Shown: positions 1 through 13,443, numbered from the stretch's first letter. The stretch is 64,000 nt of DNA from Monodelphis domestica (GCF_027887165.1 NC_077235.1:6741378-6805377), one strand, 5' to 3'. Made by a program: numbers and translations. The notes: generated by a model from the letters alone, not told the origin.

Positions 1-3000
1 GCCTACTGTGTTGATTGGCTGGCTATGCCTTTGAGTAAACTGGAATTGAAATCACAATGTAAAAATTAAAGATATTAAGGAAAAACAAAGTTCAAATACG
101 ATTAATCTGTTATTGTGAAATTTCCATTGAAGATTAACATGCAATAAAACACAATCTGTCAATGGGTAATTATCTGTAAAAATGAAACAAGTATGCAGCT
201 ATACTATAAAGAAAATTTCTTTTTCACCTGAATTGGATAAGGATAGATGTACAAATGTGATATGCAAACAGAGTAAATGAATAAGGTGGTGTTTGATGAG
301 AAAAAACTGACCAGCCCAGAAATCATATAGGATTTGGAATAAGATTGTTGATTATAGACACTTAAGTGTAATTACCTCTCCTCGGTTATAAGGATAAAGA
401 GGAGACAAGGAGTGAAAAATCTGGCACAAAATACATACAACAAATGACAGATCAGAACATTACTGGTGAAATTTAATCAATTATGCAAAAATATTTTGAG
501 GTATCCATTTGAAAGTTATGAAGTTTTAAATCACTATCCATTAAAAGTAATTTAATATATCAAGGTTAAAACATGCAAATTTTACAAGTACAATAATCTA
601 AACAGCAAAAGAGGATTAGAAAAACAAAGTTGCTAGTAATGAAAAAGATTTTTTCCTCATTTCCCCAAGCAATATACACCTACTAGGATACAAAGTCAAA
701 ATAAATCACAATTAGGACACCTTTTAGATAATTCTGTAAAAGATTTACAGCTTCCTACAAAATGTATTAAGCCGTCCCTCACAGCAAATTTAAAGCCTAA
801 GGTGTTAATGAAATTTGATCTGGTCTGGAAAATATTACTGCAACCTACGCAGCCACAAGTATTGGGTTTTTGACAAAATCATTGTATATTGAGTATTACC
901 AAAACATGTACTTTGTGCAAATATGATTCTGAAAAAAACTGAAAGTATGTGCATAAATGCAAACTGATACGTGTAGAAGCAATTTGTTAGAAATTGATTC
1001 TGTTTACTTGCGATGACCTATGACTTGTATTGGAAACCAAAAGTTGAATGTAAATTGGTTTTGACAATGTGCAAAATTATGATGTTCTGTATTAGGATCA
1101 TGATGACTCTCTTCCAAGTGACTAGTCAGCCCCTGTAGCAGCCATCACTAATCAAGATCATGTTCATGGAACTTTAACTCCCAGAAAAGTTGTTAAGGCT
1201 TTTTCTGTATAAATTGGGAAGAACTGCCAGATGGCTTGAGCACTGTTAGTGAGTCCTGAAACTTAGGGGGAAATGGGAAAGTACTGGAAAGAAAAACTGG
1301 CTATCATGACTTGAAAAATCAAATCTTGTCACTGTATATGTAAGTCCTGGGAAAGTTTCCGGTCCAGGCTGCACTTGGTGAGATTTGCTGTCTAAGGTAA
1401 AAGCTTTTGAGATAGCGACTCATATTATTTTTGACTTTTGAATTCAGGTATAGTTAGTTGTCTGATAGATCATTGAACTACAGCCACCATCCAAAAGGAA
1501 AGAAGAACTCTGCCTCGTACCTGAAGACAAACAGTGTTTAATCCTTTCCCTACTTCTTCCTTTCAAAGCAAATTGTTATAATCAAAGCAAAGTGAAATCG
1601 TAATGGAAGCTCCGGAAACTTGAAAGTATGTAGCAATCCGATGTGCTCCACTACTTACCTATGAGACTGTATCCCACCCCAAGTTCTTCTTGCAATTGGA
1701 ATTACAATGAATCTCTGGTAAGATAATTCATAGGATAATCATTGAACATGAATTGGAGTAACTTATCTACCAAAACAAACCAACCAAAACGCCAGCCCAG
1801 AATTACACTCTGGAAGTCGAGGTTTGGTTTTTATTTACATCAGAAATTAGCACCTACAGCAGAGAACCTTTAGGAACAGTCAAATATCAAAACCCAGACG
1901 GGCACTCCAGAGACCGGAATCGCCAACGTCTGTGATTTGGAGACAAGCCAAAAGAACAGTTCATCCGGCAGAAGGATCCCTGGAGGTGGGAAGGCTCCCT
2001 AAGACTGGTCCATCTTAACTCTTAAGCCCAGCCCAATCTTTACTACTGCTGTGGGTCAGCTACCTTGAAAAATGCAGCTCAGAGTGATATCTGGACCAAA
2101 TGTAAGTTTTCAATGTGCATTTCCCCTTCCATTAGCTCCACCTCACTGGAAGAAAGTGTAGCATCCTGTAGCTGCACTTAGCAAGACTTAGCACAAAAAT
2201 CTTCCACCGAATACTGATTGCAGATGTGATTAGGAAGAAAAGCTACAGAGCAGACCCTACTGTATTACCCCCGACAACATAATCCTTAGCAGCATAATAG
2301 CATGGACACTTAGAAAAGTAAACCAATTGGACTTGGAAGTCAAGAAGAAGTTAACACTTGCTCGGCTTATGGAACAAAGAATTGGACGTTAACAGAATCA
2401 GGCAAATAAGAGCAGCTCTCTTAAGCTGTGACAGATGATGCTTGTCAAAAAAGACCTTGAGTCTCAATGAAAGCCATAGCAAGGCCAACAATCCAACCAA
2501 GGCTATGCTAAAAGCTCAGAGGACAAGCCTTGTTAGGGAGGCTGTCTTAGTAACCCTAGATTAGACCACCTGACTTGAGGCCAAAAAAGACCCCTGAGTA
2601 CAAGTCATCTTCGCTCCTACACTAAAGCTGTGGATAAATGTCTGTCTATGACAAAACACCAAGGACAGCACACACAGCAAACAGAATTGGAATTTAGCTT
2701 TCTAGCCTTACATACTTCATACAAATCACACACTCCCTTACCGTGCCTTCATTTGTTACATTTATATAAAAAGGAGCAGATGAAGCCCCCAGTAGTGAGG
2801 GTAGGCCCCAGTAAAATCACAGCCATAGTTTAGAAGTAGTCAGTCACGTAGCTTCCCTCAACAACCCCCAATACGAGAACTTAATCCAATTCCTCCCCAA
2901 ATACTAAATGATGCAGGAATTCTATGAGAAACTCAGTTAGATGGTTACACATTGGCATACTGAATGATTATCCTATAGAAAAATTTGTTTAGAGCCATTG

Positions 3001-3329
3001 AGGTAATCTACATCCATTGTCTCTACAAAAGGCTTACCTAATTCCTTAGCCAACATCATTTTCTCTATAAGTATGTACCCCAAATCATTCAACTTTATCA
3101 CTGATCAGCATGAGGACTTTGGTCTGTCTGTCTTTTAAGTGTGTCTTTGACCTTTCTGGATGCCAACTCCATTTCTCTTATCCTGATCCTCAATCTGTGA
3201 ATAATTTGATTGACACTTTACAAGCATCAAGCATAGACATGTATGTGTCCTGTGTATGCTCCACAGGGGTCAAAGAGAGAAAAAACCATAAGAGCATAGG
3301 GTAATGGGAAATATTTAAGTAATGATGAC
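1..3329. other. Unassigned AT-rich DNA
   Basis: I recognise no gene, RNA or repeat family here. Open frames are short and have no recognisable domains. The stretch at about 1120-1400 (a TATA-like tract followed by a C/T-rich part) and that at 1860-2060 have the texture of worn retroelement DNA, but nothing is firm enough to name. Confidence 0.4.
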
Positions 3330-3740
3330 CACTATGAAGATGAATAGGATGAATTCATTTATTAAATGGAAAAGGGTAGCAAGTGGAAGAAAGCAGACTC
3401 TAATGAAATATGGTTTGCAAGATTCATACCTGAAAAATAATTCACACAGAGTTAAAATGATGGGTGGTAGCAAAACCTATTATGCTTCGGCAGTAGTTTA
3501 AAAAGCAAAGTTAGAAATCATTATCTAAAATAAAGTCAAAGCAAAAATAAATTGCTAAAAGAGATGAACAAGGAAATTACATTACATTTAAAGGCACTAT
3601 AGACAATGAAATACTTAGCACAAATGGTTCAGATTCCAAATACTTAAAGTTGCAGTAGTTAAATGAAGAAATGTTTAGTAAAACTATAATAGTGGAGTAC
3701 CTCAATGTACCTTTTTCAGAACTGGACAAAATTAAAGACA
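3330..3740 (+). mobile_element. L1 fragment, ORF2 endonuclease region
   Basis: From about 3455 the DNA follows the same order of words as the endonuclease part of the better-preserved L1 at 42.9-43.3 kb. It has the 'alanine-glycine-valine-isoleucine' stretch, a lysine-rich stretch, a 'GTIDNE' equivalent near 3590, and a 'TIIVE(Y)LN' equivalent near 3680. Reading frames are heavily broken, so this is an old copy with both ends missing. Confidence 0.6.
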
Positions 3741-4149
3741 TAATTTGCAGCTATGTATGACACATTCACAATAATTGTCTAAATTTTAAGGTTATTTTTG
3801 CTTCTATGTTAACAAAAATGAGTCTGTAGTTTTGAATATATGGCATCAATGAAGATAGCATATAATTTTTACCTGAAAGCAAGTGGGTACCACTCTATTT
3901 ATAAATGCTATAAGATGGAAATTACTTGCTATTGGCAAGTTTGGGGTAAAGGGAATCTTCTGAGACCATATTGGAACTGAGTAGGTTTTGTTTATTGGGG
4001 AATAGGAAGAATGATAATTCTTGGATAACTTCAATATTTTTTGCAAATGACATTTTTACAATGATACTGTAACATCACAAGGAAAATATCCAGTTGAGAC
4101 AATTCAAGGTAATCCCTCCATTTTCTTCCAGATGAGGCCAGCTAAATCT
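3741..4149. other. Unassigned intervening DNA
   Basis: No gene is seen. The composition is AT-rich and could be further decayed L1 DNA, but no segment can be aligned by eye to another L1 in the window. Confidence 0.3.
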
Positions 4150-4559
4150 GAGAGCATCAACTACAGCAAGTAAATAAATACATTATTCTATCTGCTCTCT
4201 TAACACAGGGGCCTCTCAGGGTTCAGATCTGAACCTTCTTGTCTTTTCCCTCTACACAACTTCACTTAGTAATCTCATTAGCTCCTCTGGATGTATTTAC
4301 TATTTCCATGCTGGAAATTCTCAAATCTACCAGGCCTGTCCCAAACTTTCTGCTGATCTCCAGTCTCCAACTGTTTTTTGGACATCTTAGACTTTAAAAT
4401 GTCCAAAACAGAACTCATCGTCTTCCCTCCTAATCAATTCTTCCCTCATAGCTTTCTTATTATTGTAGAGGACACTGTTCTCCCAATTCCTCAGGCTCAC
4501 AACCTAGGAGTCATTCTGGACCTCTCAATATCTCTCATCCTCAATAATCATCAGTCCGC

Positions 4560-4692
4560 CACATGTAAAACCCAGTGGAATTGCTTGTTGGTTGTAGGGG
4601 TGGGAGTGAGAGGAGGGGAGGGAAAGAACATGAATCATATAACCATGGGAAAATATTCTAAATTAATTAATTAAAATTTTTCAAATAAAAAA
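4560..4692 (+). mobile_element. Short L1 3' end with A-rich tail
   Basis: This is the last ~130 bases of an L1 3' UTR, from 'acatgtaaaacccagtgg' through a G-rich tract to a tail near 4675-4692. Similar 'aataatca...gtc' words flank it (about 4541 and 4690), which fits a target-site duplication. It is extremely 5'-truncated. Confidence 0.65.
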
Positions 4693-4956
4693 ATAATCAG
4701 TCTCCTGCCAAGGACTGTCAACTCTTCACTATCTCACACCCTCCAGATCCAATTTGTTGTCAAGGCTTTTTGATTTAACCTTAGCAATAGCTCTCAAATA
4801 TGACCCTTTTCTTGCCTTTCTCCAATACTTGTACCAACCTAGGGGGAAAGCCACATCATGCTTGTACTACTACAATAATATGCTGATGGGTTTGATTGCT
4901 TCGGGTCTCTTCCTATTTTAATCCATCTTCCATTCATCCACTAAAGTGATTTTCCT

Positions 4957-5718
4957 CCTCCTGATTAGAGAAATACAAATAAAAACAACTCTGAGGTACC
5001 ACCTTACACCTAGAAGACTGGCCAATATAGCTGGCAGAGGAAAGTGACAAATGTTGGAGGAGATGTGGCAAAATTGAAACACTAATACATTTGGAATTAT
5101 GCCCAAAGGGCTTTAAAAGATTGTCTGCCCTTTGATCCAGCCATAGCACTGCTGGGTTTGTACACTAAAGAGATAATAAGGAAAAAAACTTGCACAAAAA
5201 TATTTATAGCCACACTTTGTGGTGGCAAAAAATTGGAAAATGAGCAGGTGTCCATCAATTGGGGAATTTCTGAACAAATTGTGGTATATGGTGGTGGAAT
5301 ACTCTTGTGCTTAAAGGAATAATGAACTGGAAGAATTCCATGTGAACCGGAAGGACCTCCAGGAATTGATAGAGTGAAAAGAGCAGAACCAGGAGAACAT
5401 TGTATACACAGACTGATACATTATGGCACAATGGAATGTAACAGACTTTTCTACTAGCAGCAATGCAATGATCAGGACAATCCAGAAGAATTAATGAGAA
5501 AGAACACTATCCACATCCAGAGAAAGAACTATGGGAGCAGAAACACAGAAGAAAAACATATGAAATGGGTTTTGAACAATAATACATGTATAACCCAGTG
5601 GAACTGCTTGTCAGCTTCGGAAGGGAAGAGGGAAGAGAGGTGGGAAAATCGTGACTCATGTGACAATGGATAAATAGTCTAAATAAATAAATTATAAGAG
5701 AAAAAAACAAATAAATAA
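4957..5718 (+). mobile_element. 5'-truncated L1 insertion with 11-bp target duplication
   Basis: The insert begins in the C-terminal part of ORF2 and runs through the 3' UTR to an A-rich end. It is flanked by identical copies of gtgattttcct at 4946-4956 and 5719-5729. The ORF2 tail includes the region encoding the end of the cysteine motif and 'FDPAIALLGLY'. Insertion is into the L2/CR1 element. Confidence 0.85.
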
Positions 5719-6127
5719 GGTGATTTTCCTAAAACCCAAGTCCATCAATATCACTCCTCCACTGCTATTTAATAGATTCCAGTGAATCTCTATTGCCTCT
5801 AAGAGCAAGTATAGAATCTTCTGTTTGGATTCAGAGCCCTGCAAAATCTAGCCCCTTCTGTTTTTCCAGTCTTCTTTCACATTACTCCTTTATATGTACT
5901 TTTCCATTCAGTGACACTGGTCTCCTGGCTATTCCATGAATAACTCTCAACTCCAGGCATTTTCTTGGCTGCCCTTCATGCCTACAATGTTGTCCCTCTT
6001 CACCTCTGTCTGCTAACTTCCTTGGCTTCTTTTCAGTCCCAACTAAAATCCCATCCTTTATAGGAAGCCTTCTCCAACCCTCTTAATTGTGGTGTATTCT
6101 TTCTGTTAATTATTTCCTATTCATCCT

Positions 6128-6156
6128 GTACACACACACACACACACACACACACA
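6128..6156. repeat. (CA)n microsatellite
   Basis: This is an uninterrupted run of about 14 CA units inside the L2/CR1 3' region. Confidence 0.95.
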
Positions 6157-8526
6157 AATACTGCTTCATATATGTGTTTGCATGTCATCTCCATTAAACT
6201 GTAAGCATCTTGAGGACAGGTTCTGTCTTTTGCCTCTTTTGTAACCCGAGTGCTCAGCATAATTCTCCTGACACAGTAGTTGCTTAATAACTCTTTAAAC
6301 CTAGAGAACAATATATTGAGAATATAAATATACTGAAGCAAAAACATGATCTCTAGACAAGTAAAACACATTTAACTAGAAGAGGATTCAGAGAGACAAC
6401 ATAAGGATCATAAGTCTCCCAAAAGAGTATGACAAAACAAAAATCCTAAACACCATAATGCAAGAAATAATATAAGAAAAATTCTCTGATCTGTGGAATA
6501 CAGAAAAGAAAGGACCAATCTATATATCATCTCCCCAAATCCCCCCAAAACAATCAAACTATGCTTCAAACTCCAGTACTCAGTGGTTAAATTTAACTAA
6601 ATTTAGCAAGTGCTACAACTGAAAAGACAGACTTTCAAATATTTTTAATGTAAAATTAGACTAACACAAGACTATTCAACACTTCTCACAAATTCCAAAA
6701 AGGAAAGTAATCATATATTCTTAAAGGGTAAGAGAGCTCACCATGCCCTGCAATCCAGAGCCTTATCATCAATGGGAGAAAAAGCTGAACATTCAATAAA
6801 AGAGACATTTCAAACAATCCTGAAAAGAAAGATGTGAGCAGCTTATTTGAGACTTGCAAACACTCCCTCAAAAAAAAAGAAATGCAAAAAATGTAAATAA
6901 ATACTACTACCAAGGAAGGTACAAGAAACAAATAAATTACTAAGTCTTTAAGAAGCATAAAAAGAAAAATATATAGAAAAACAAAGTCCCTTATTGGGTT
7001 AAAATAAAAGAAGCAACAGAGGGACACTTGAAAAACTGCTTTCCAAAAGAACATAAGATGAAGAAAATGAAAGTGGAATTAAAAGAAACAAAAGAACTGA
7101 AAGTGAAAGAGCAGTAGTGACTAAATCCCACAACCCATTCTCCACAGGCAAATCAATGTATTTTGTGAGAATAAATTACAGAAAAGGATGCATCAGAAGA
7201 ATACTAAAAAATACTAGAGACAGAAATGAAAGAAACAAACCTAACTCTCATAACTTTAAATGTGAATGCACTTTAAAATCCAATGAAGAGTAATACATTG
7301 GATAAGAAAACAAAGCCACACAATCTGTGGTTTATAAGAGAAACACATCTAAAAATATAGATATAAAAAGGATAAAAAGAAATGACACTGTGTTGAAATG
7401 AATCAAAGATAATAGAATAACATCTATTAAACTTATATGTGCCATGTCATAGCACGCAAGTAAAACAAACTGAACTAAAGGAAGTCATAAATAGTAATAA
7501 AATAATAGGAAATTCTAATACTCATCTCTCAGATCTGGAAAAAACAAATAAAAAGATAAACCAAAGGAAAAATACAGACTTGAACAAATTGCTAGAGAAA
7601 TGCCAGGTAAAATATATATTACATCTTCTAAATGTGACCACTAAACAATACATATATTTCTTAGCACTGTGTGACTTTTATAAAATTTGACCATGTATTG
7701 AGACATAGATACTACAAATAAGTGTTAAAAGGAAGAAATATGAAACGCATTCTTTATAGACCACAAAACAATAAAAATACTAATCAGTTCAGGGACCATA
7801 AGAAAAAAATCTAAACAATGAAATCCTAACTAACAAGCAAGTCAAAGCATAAATCATAAAAAATGTGTGTTTATGTTAGTGACAATGATAAAGATAAAAA
7901 CAAAATACCATAATTTCAGGGATGCAAAAAATCAATCTGTGAGATATAAATTATCTTTCTCCCCATCCCAAAATTAACAAAGTAAAAACTGAGATTAATG
8001 AATTGAATATTTTTTTTAATCAGAAGCTCAAAATAAGCACACAAGAAATCATGAAATTCTGAGGAGAAAAAGAAAAAATTGGAAAACAAAAAACTAGAGA
8101 AATAGCAAACAACACTAAAAGATGGTTCTTTGAAAAGAAAAAAAATTGATAAGCTTTTAAGCAACCTAATTTTTAAAATAGAGAAGAAATGAACTATGTA
8201 AAGTCACAACAAAAACACAAAATCACAACAGAATACAAAAAATGATCAGAACCTACCACATATAAATGCCAACAGATCTGAACACCAAAAAAAATAGCCT
8301 GCCATTAAAAATATGAGACACTCAAACAAAACACCAAATAGATTTTAATTTAATTTCAGAAAAGGAAATGGAACTAGCTGTAAAAGAACTATCAAAGATG
8401 AAAAAATTGCTGGTGCAGATGGATTTACAGAGGAATTCTATCTAATATTTAAAGAATAACTGATATTAACATTATAAAATTATTTTCCAAAATTGAAGAA
8501 GAAATGCACTATGAAAATATTTCAAT

Positions 8527-8807
8527 AAATGGAAAGGAACAATTGTTTATTAAGTGTCAACTATGTGCTAGGTGCTGTGATAAATACTTTACAAAGTGTT
8601 TTATTTCTACATTTGATCCTCACAATGAGCTTTGAAGGTAAGTGCTATTATTATCGCTATTTTTCAGTTTTGAGGAACTTGAGGCAGAAAGAGGTTAAGT
8701 GACTTGACTAGGGTCAAACAAATACTAAGAGTCTGAGGTAGTATTTGAGCATAGGTCTCCCTGACTCCAGGTTCAGAACTCTAGCCACTGTGGCACCTAG
8801 CTGCTTC
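8527..8807 (-). mobile_element. CORE-SINE of the MIR/MAR1 kind
   Basis: Read on the minus strand it has the tRNA-like head ('gcagctaggtgccacagtgg'), the 'cctggagtcagg' word, the CORE ('gactagg..aagtcacttaacc' equivalent), and the tail seen on the plus strand as 'gtgctaggtgctgtgataaa'. It is nearly full length and inserted in the L1 reverse-transcriptase region. Confidence 0.85.
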
Positions 8808-9689
8808 AAAAGAGACAAAAATAGTCCTATTATAAAATTATCATTAATTATTATTATAAAATCCTGTGAAATGTACTATACCAATTCATCCTCAAAGTGA
8901 TTCATTATGAGCATTTTAGAATTATACCAGAGATGCAAAGATGATTTAACATTATAAAATCAACATAATCATGTTAAAAACAAAAATCTCAAAAAATGCA
9001 TTTCACAAAAATAAAATACTTTTTATGCTAAAAAATACTCTCAGAGGGTATTGACATAGAGAGATTGTTTTTAATAACATAAAATGTCCCAATCTAAAAC
9101 CAAAAGAAAGCATCATATTCAGTGGGGATATACTATAGGCTTGGTCATGAAATACAGGAGTAAATCAAGGATGCCTTCACTTTCTCCATTATTATTTGAT
9201 TTAGTTTTAGAAATGTTAGCAATAAGCAATAAGATAAAGAAATTAAACACACAAAGAAGAAATCAACCCATACTTCTATTACTGACAATGATTTACTTGG
9301 GAAATCCTAGGGAATTGGCAAAAATTCTAAAATAGATTCACAAAAGTCAGCGGCTTTTCTGTATAACAACAAAAACTGAGGGGCAATAATAGGGAAATCT
9401 CATTCAAAATAACAGCAAAACGTACAAGATGTTTGGGGGTCAATTTATTCCACTGCAAGCCATTTAAAACCAGATAAAATAAATTCATTTAGATGAACAA
9501 AAGATCTAAAGCATCAAGGAAAATAATGGGGGCGAAGGGTGAAGCAAGCATGAAGGAGAAATACTATTTCCAAACCCCAAACTATATTTTAAAGGAGAAA
9601 TTATTAAAAACCATTCAGTCTTAGCTTAAAAACATAAACACTGATTGATATATCAAAGGAGACTCTTGGGAATTCTGCTAGGGATTCAA

Positions 9690-9990
9690 ATTCTTTTATG
9701 GGGTTGGTGGAGTCCTTCATGCTTGAAGAGGACCAAAATGGCATCATTATATTGATTATATTGGGGTCAATGTATGGCGTATATGACTGTGGCTGATCAG
9801 ACAAATGTGAGCTCAGAAGACTCTACCACAGGTTGGGCACAAATAGCTCATGAGATGGAAATAGCTCTAAATTTTGCATTTTGTTATTTCTTTTGAGCTA
9901 CTGTAATTCTGCTTTGCTCATAGAGCACAGTGCCTTCTTTGATGCAAGTGTGCCATGCTAGACATTCCATACCACACAGTTAATAATGGG
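9690..9990. repeat. Unassigned interspersed repeat inside L1
   Basis: About 300 bases interrupt the L1 between palm and connection parts. It has the look of a known marsupial repeat ('gaggaccaaaatggcatca' near 9728, 'gctcagaagactctaccaca' near 9809) but I cannot name the family. No A-tail or clear target duplication was found. Confidence 0.4.
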
Positions 9991-10162
9991 AAGGGGGAGG
10001 AGGAAAACAGAATAATTTAACTCAATAATTGATTGTTTGAAAAAAACTGAAAAATTCAAAGTAACGAGAAAAGAATTTCCTATTTTAGAAGACCAGATGT
10101 TTGGCAAGAAATTAGACTAATATCTTATTTTTCAATGAACTCAAACTAGATAAGACAACCTG

Positions 10163-10429
10163 TCTATTGGGGAATGGCTTTGGTCTTCCATATTTCTATT
10201 GTCTACATATCTTGGGTACCAAATGCTCATCAAAGATACTAGATACATCACCCCACCCCTCTAGGACTGCTTCCCCTATACTAGATGTAGAATTCTGTTT
10301 GTGCAAAAGGTTTTGTTTTCAGTTTCATGAAGTTAAAATCATCTGTGTTATCCTTCGTAATTTCCTCTATCCTCTATTGTGAAAGGTCTACGACCTCCTT
10401 GTCTCAAATTTTTAATGGTATGATTATTT
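10163..10429 (-). mobile_element. Antisense L1 ORF2 C-terminal fragment
   Basis: On the minus strand the DNA matches the L1 ORF2 region that encodes the 'KKCDYIKLKSFCTNK' line and the part before it. It is opposite in direction to the L1 around it and heavily worn. Confidence 0.45.
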
Positions 10430-10565
10430 TTTAGAACTCTTACCTTCTGTCTGAGAACTGATGCAAAGTATCAGTTCCAAAGCAGAAGGGCAGTAATGAC
10501 TAGGCAATTGGGGTTACGTATCTTACCCAGAGTCACCCAGCTAGGATGTCTGGGGCCAGACGATG
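10430..10565 (-). mobile_element. Marsupial tRNA-type SINE
   Basis: The tail word 'actcttaccttctgtctgag' lies at the left and the 'acccagagtcacccagctagg' CORE at the right, so the element is on the minus strand with its head truncated. It is the same subfamily as the copies at 11757, 33299, 48277 and 54270. Confidence 0.75.
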
Positions 10566-11756
10566 TTTATTAATGTTAAAGGCACACCCCTACTTAAATG
10601 AGTTTACATTATTTGTGGAGAGGGGAAGAGAAATCAAGTCTAATCCATTGAGTGATAAAGCTGAAAATATAATTAGAAAAGAACTCCCTATTTGAGAGGA
10701 ACTGCTGATAGGAAGAAATTGGGTTTATGTCATATTCTGCAATGAATTCACTCCTTACCAGTTGGCAAAGATAAAAAAAGATGGGGAAAGTATATGTTGG
10801 AGGAATTACAGAAAGACAGTCACTGGTATGGCAATATTGCCTAAACTATGAATTAATGTGATTTGAGAAGGAAATTTGGAAATACACAAAAAGAGGAGTT
10901 AAAAATATCCTGTGCACTAACTCAGAGAGTCCATTGCTAGGCTTATATCCTAAGACGATCATTAACAAAAAGACGGGCAATACCAAAATATTTATAGCAG
11001 AATATTTTGTGGTAGCAAAGAATTGGAAACAAAATAAATGTCAAACAATTGGGGAATAGCTAAATAAATCAAGAGATGTGAAAGTAATAAAGCATTGCTA
11101 TGCTGTAAGAAACCATGAATCTACAGAATATAGAGAAGCATGGAAAGACTTGGGTGAAATGATGCAAAATGAAATAAAGAGAGCCAATGGATAACGATGA
11201 AAATAGAAGGAAATGTAACAAGAAACAACTGAAAATGAATGTTGCAAATTTACAAACACCAGGCTTGCCTCCCCCTCAAAAGATAAGAGAAGCACACTTG
11301 GCGACTTCACTTCAGAGGAGAGGAATACATGGGGGTGAAACATTGCATAAATTATCAGGGTTTTTTTTCAATGTAATGACTGTCTTTGCCAATTTTTCCA
11401 TTTCCCTTTTTATCTCCAAAAAAATTCTCTAAGGGATAGTTTTTGTGGGAGAAGGAAAGAGGGATACAGGAGGAAATCTAGGCACTGGAAAAGCCAAAGA
11501 TATATGTAAAAATACTTTAAAATAAGAAAGGAATACATATATTTTCTGACTACACAAGCCATTTTTCAAAACTGACCATGGATTAGGACTTTAAAACCTC
11601 ACCAACTGAGTCAGAAGAACAGAAATAATAGAAGCATCCTTGCTGAACACAATGTGATAAAAATTTAGTTAAACATCAATGAAGGATTAAAAATTGACTG
11701 AAAACTAACTCACTCTGAAATAATTGGTGGGTCAAAAATAAATCAATGAAAAAACA

Positions 11757-11935
11757 GATAAGCCCTATAGCCTAGAGAGGTCCTGGATTCAAATCTGGCC
11801 TCAGACACTTCCTAGTTGCATAACCCTGGTCAAGTCACTTATCCCTCATTGTCTAGCCCTTACTGCACTTCTAGCTTACAACTAATACACAATATTAATT
11901 CTAAGACAAAAGAAAAGGTTTTTTAAAAAATACAA
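11757..11935 (+). mobile_element. Marsupial tRNA-type SINE
   Basis: It has the B-box-like 'gattcaaatctggcctcaga', a 'gtcaagtcacttatccctc' CORE and a tail resembling 'attaattctaagaca' followed by an A-rich run. The head is slightly truncated. Confidence 0.8.
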
Positions 11936-12183
11936 TGAAGCAACATTAATTAATATTATCTAATTACTAATGGGTTAAAATTAATGGGAAGCTGCCAAAG
12001 TAATTCTTATGGGGAAAGTTGTGTCTCTAAACTCTTTAATGAACAAAAAAGAACAAAATAAAATCCATATTCAAACAAAAACATTTAGAAAACTAACACA
12101 TATTAAAACCTCAATTAAATACTAAAACATAAACTCTGAAACATTAAGAAGAAATTAAATTGAAAGCAAAAATTGAATGAATA

Positions 12184-12712
12184 TGGCTGAAGAAATCGTG
12201 GTATATGTTGGTGATGGAATACTATTGTGCCCAAAGGAATAATAAAGTGGAGGAATTCCATGTGAACTGGAACAACATCCAGGAAGTGATGCAGAGCGAG
12301 AGCAGCAGAACCAGGAGAACATTGTACACAGAGACTAATACACTGTGGTATAATCGAACGTAATGGACTTCTCCAGTAATGGCTTTACAATGTCCCTGAA
12401 CAACCTGCAGCGATCTAAGAGAAAAAAAAACTATCCTCAAGCAGAGGACAAACTGAGGGAGTAAAAACACTGAGGAAAAGCAACTGCTTGACTACAGAGG
12501 TTGAGGGGACATGATCGAGGAGAGATGCTAAATGAACGCCCTAATGGAAATACCAACAACAAGGAAATGGGTTCAGAGCAAGGACACATGTGATACCCAG
12601 ACAAATCTCGCGTCGGCTAGAGAAGGGGGGGGGAAGGGGAGGAAAAGAAAATGATCTGTTTCCAATGAACAATGTATGAAAATGACCAAATAAAATAATG
12701 TTGTAAAAAAAC
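12184..12712 (+). mobile_element. 5'-truncated L1 3' end (529 bp) with 10-bp target duplication
   Basis: The insert starts at the 'tggctgaa' word just inside the end of ORF2 and runs to a short A-tail. Perfect copies of tgaatgaata lie at 12174-12183 and 12713-12722. Its 3' UTR resembles that of the full-length L1 at 40.57-46.95 kb, so it is a relatively young insertion in an older L1. Confidence 0.85.
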
Positions 12713-13443
12713 TGAATGAATAAAAGCATAAATAAAGAACATGGGTTTTTTTGGGAGGGAACAATAAAGTACTTGCTTACTTGATATTTGAAAAGAAGAA
12801 AACCAAATTAGCAATATCAAAAATATGAAAGGAGAATTCACAACAAAAAAAAGAAATTATTAGAAACTATTTTGTCCAACTACATGCCAATTAAACAAAA
12901 ACATTTAAGGGAAGAATAAAAATTTCCAAAAATACAAAATGCCCAGATTACCATAAGAAATAGATTATTTAAATAACTCAATTCAGTTAAATGAACTAAA
13001 CTGAACATAGCATAAATGAATTAAAAAACAAAATAAAACAAAATGCTAGAGAAAGATGGATTTATAGGCAACAATTATGACATATTCAAAGAACAATTCA
13101 TTCTAACATCATATCACCTGTTTGAAAAAAAATATCCCACCAAATTTTTTCTATTATTCAAATATGATTTTAATAATAAAACCAGAGAGAGAGTGAGAAG
13201 GAAGAAAGAAAACCATAGAACAATGTACCTGATGAAAATTGTTGTAGAAATATGAAATTTGAAATAAGCTGAGAACCAAATAGAGAAAGAGATGATACCC
13301 AAAGATGAAATGTTTAATTATGATAATATAAAATTTGAATGTTTTACCTAAGCCAATATACATAAAATTAGGAGATAAACAATTAACTGGGAGGAAATAG
13401 TTGTAGTAAGTTCCTGTGATGAAGATCTCATTTTTAAAAATGC

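Larger units (their letters stand above)
4150..6310 (+). mobile_element. L2/CR1-type LINE, interrupted 3' half
   Basis: The pieces 4150-4560, 4695-4956 and 5730-6310 read in order as the reverse-transcriptase C-terminal part and 3' end of an L2/L3 (CR1 clade) LINE. Signs are a 'TELIVFPP' line near 4410, an 'LGVILDLS' line near 4510, and the family's 3' end with 'actgtaagcatcttgagg' near 6195, followed by a 'cttaataa' end near 6285. Two L1 3' ends are inserted in it (4560-4692 and 4957-5718), so the L2 is older than both. The reading frame is decayed. Confidence 0.7.
6320..11530 (+). mobile_element. Old L1 LINE, split by several insertions
   Basis: The L1 parts appear in order: ORF1 C-terminal part (about 6320-6880), inter-ORF DNA, ORF2 endonuclease start near 7230 ('ITLNVNAL' equivalent), endonuclease to early reverse transcriptase (7440-8520), and the palm region after an inserted SINE. 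The palm region includes 'PSLSPLLFDLVLEMLA' at about 9170-9225 and then a 'LLLTMIYLGNPRE' line where the family has its FADD motif. Connection and C-terminal parts follow (10015-10160, 10600-11190), then 3' UTR to about 11530. ORFs are broken many times. It carries a SINE (8527-8807), an unassigned repeat (9690-9990), and an antisense L1 piece plus SINE (10163-10565). Confidence 0.7.
11545..13443 (+). mobile_element. Second decayed L1, split by a SINE and an L1 3' end
   Basis: The end of the endonuclease region ('..IDHGLG' equivalent near 11573) is followed by the linker and the start of reverse transcriptase near 13043 ('EKDGFIGNNYDIFKEQF', the family's PGPDGF line). The order is broken by a SINE (11757-11935) and by an L1 3' end (12184-12712). 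It is a separate copy from the L1 that ends at about 11530, because endonuclease sequence restarts after a 3' UTR. Confidence 0.6.
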
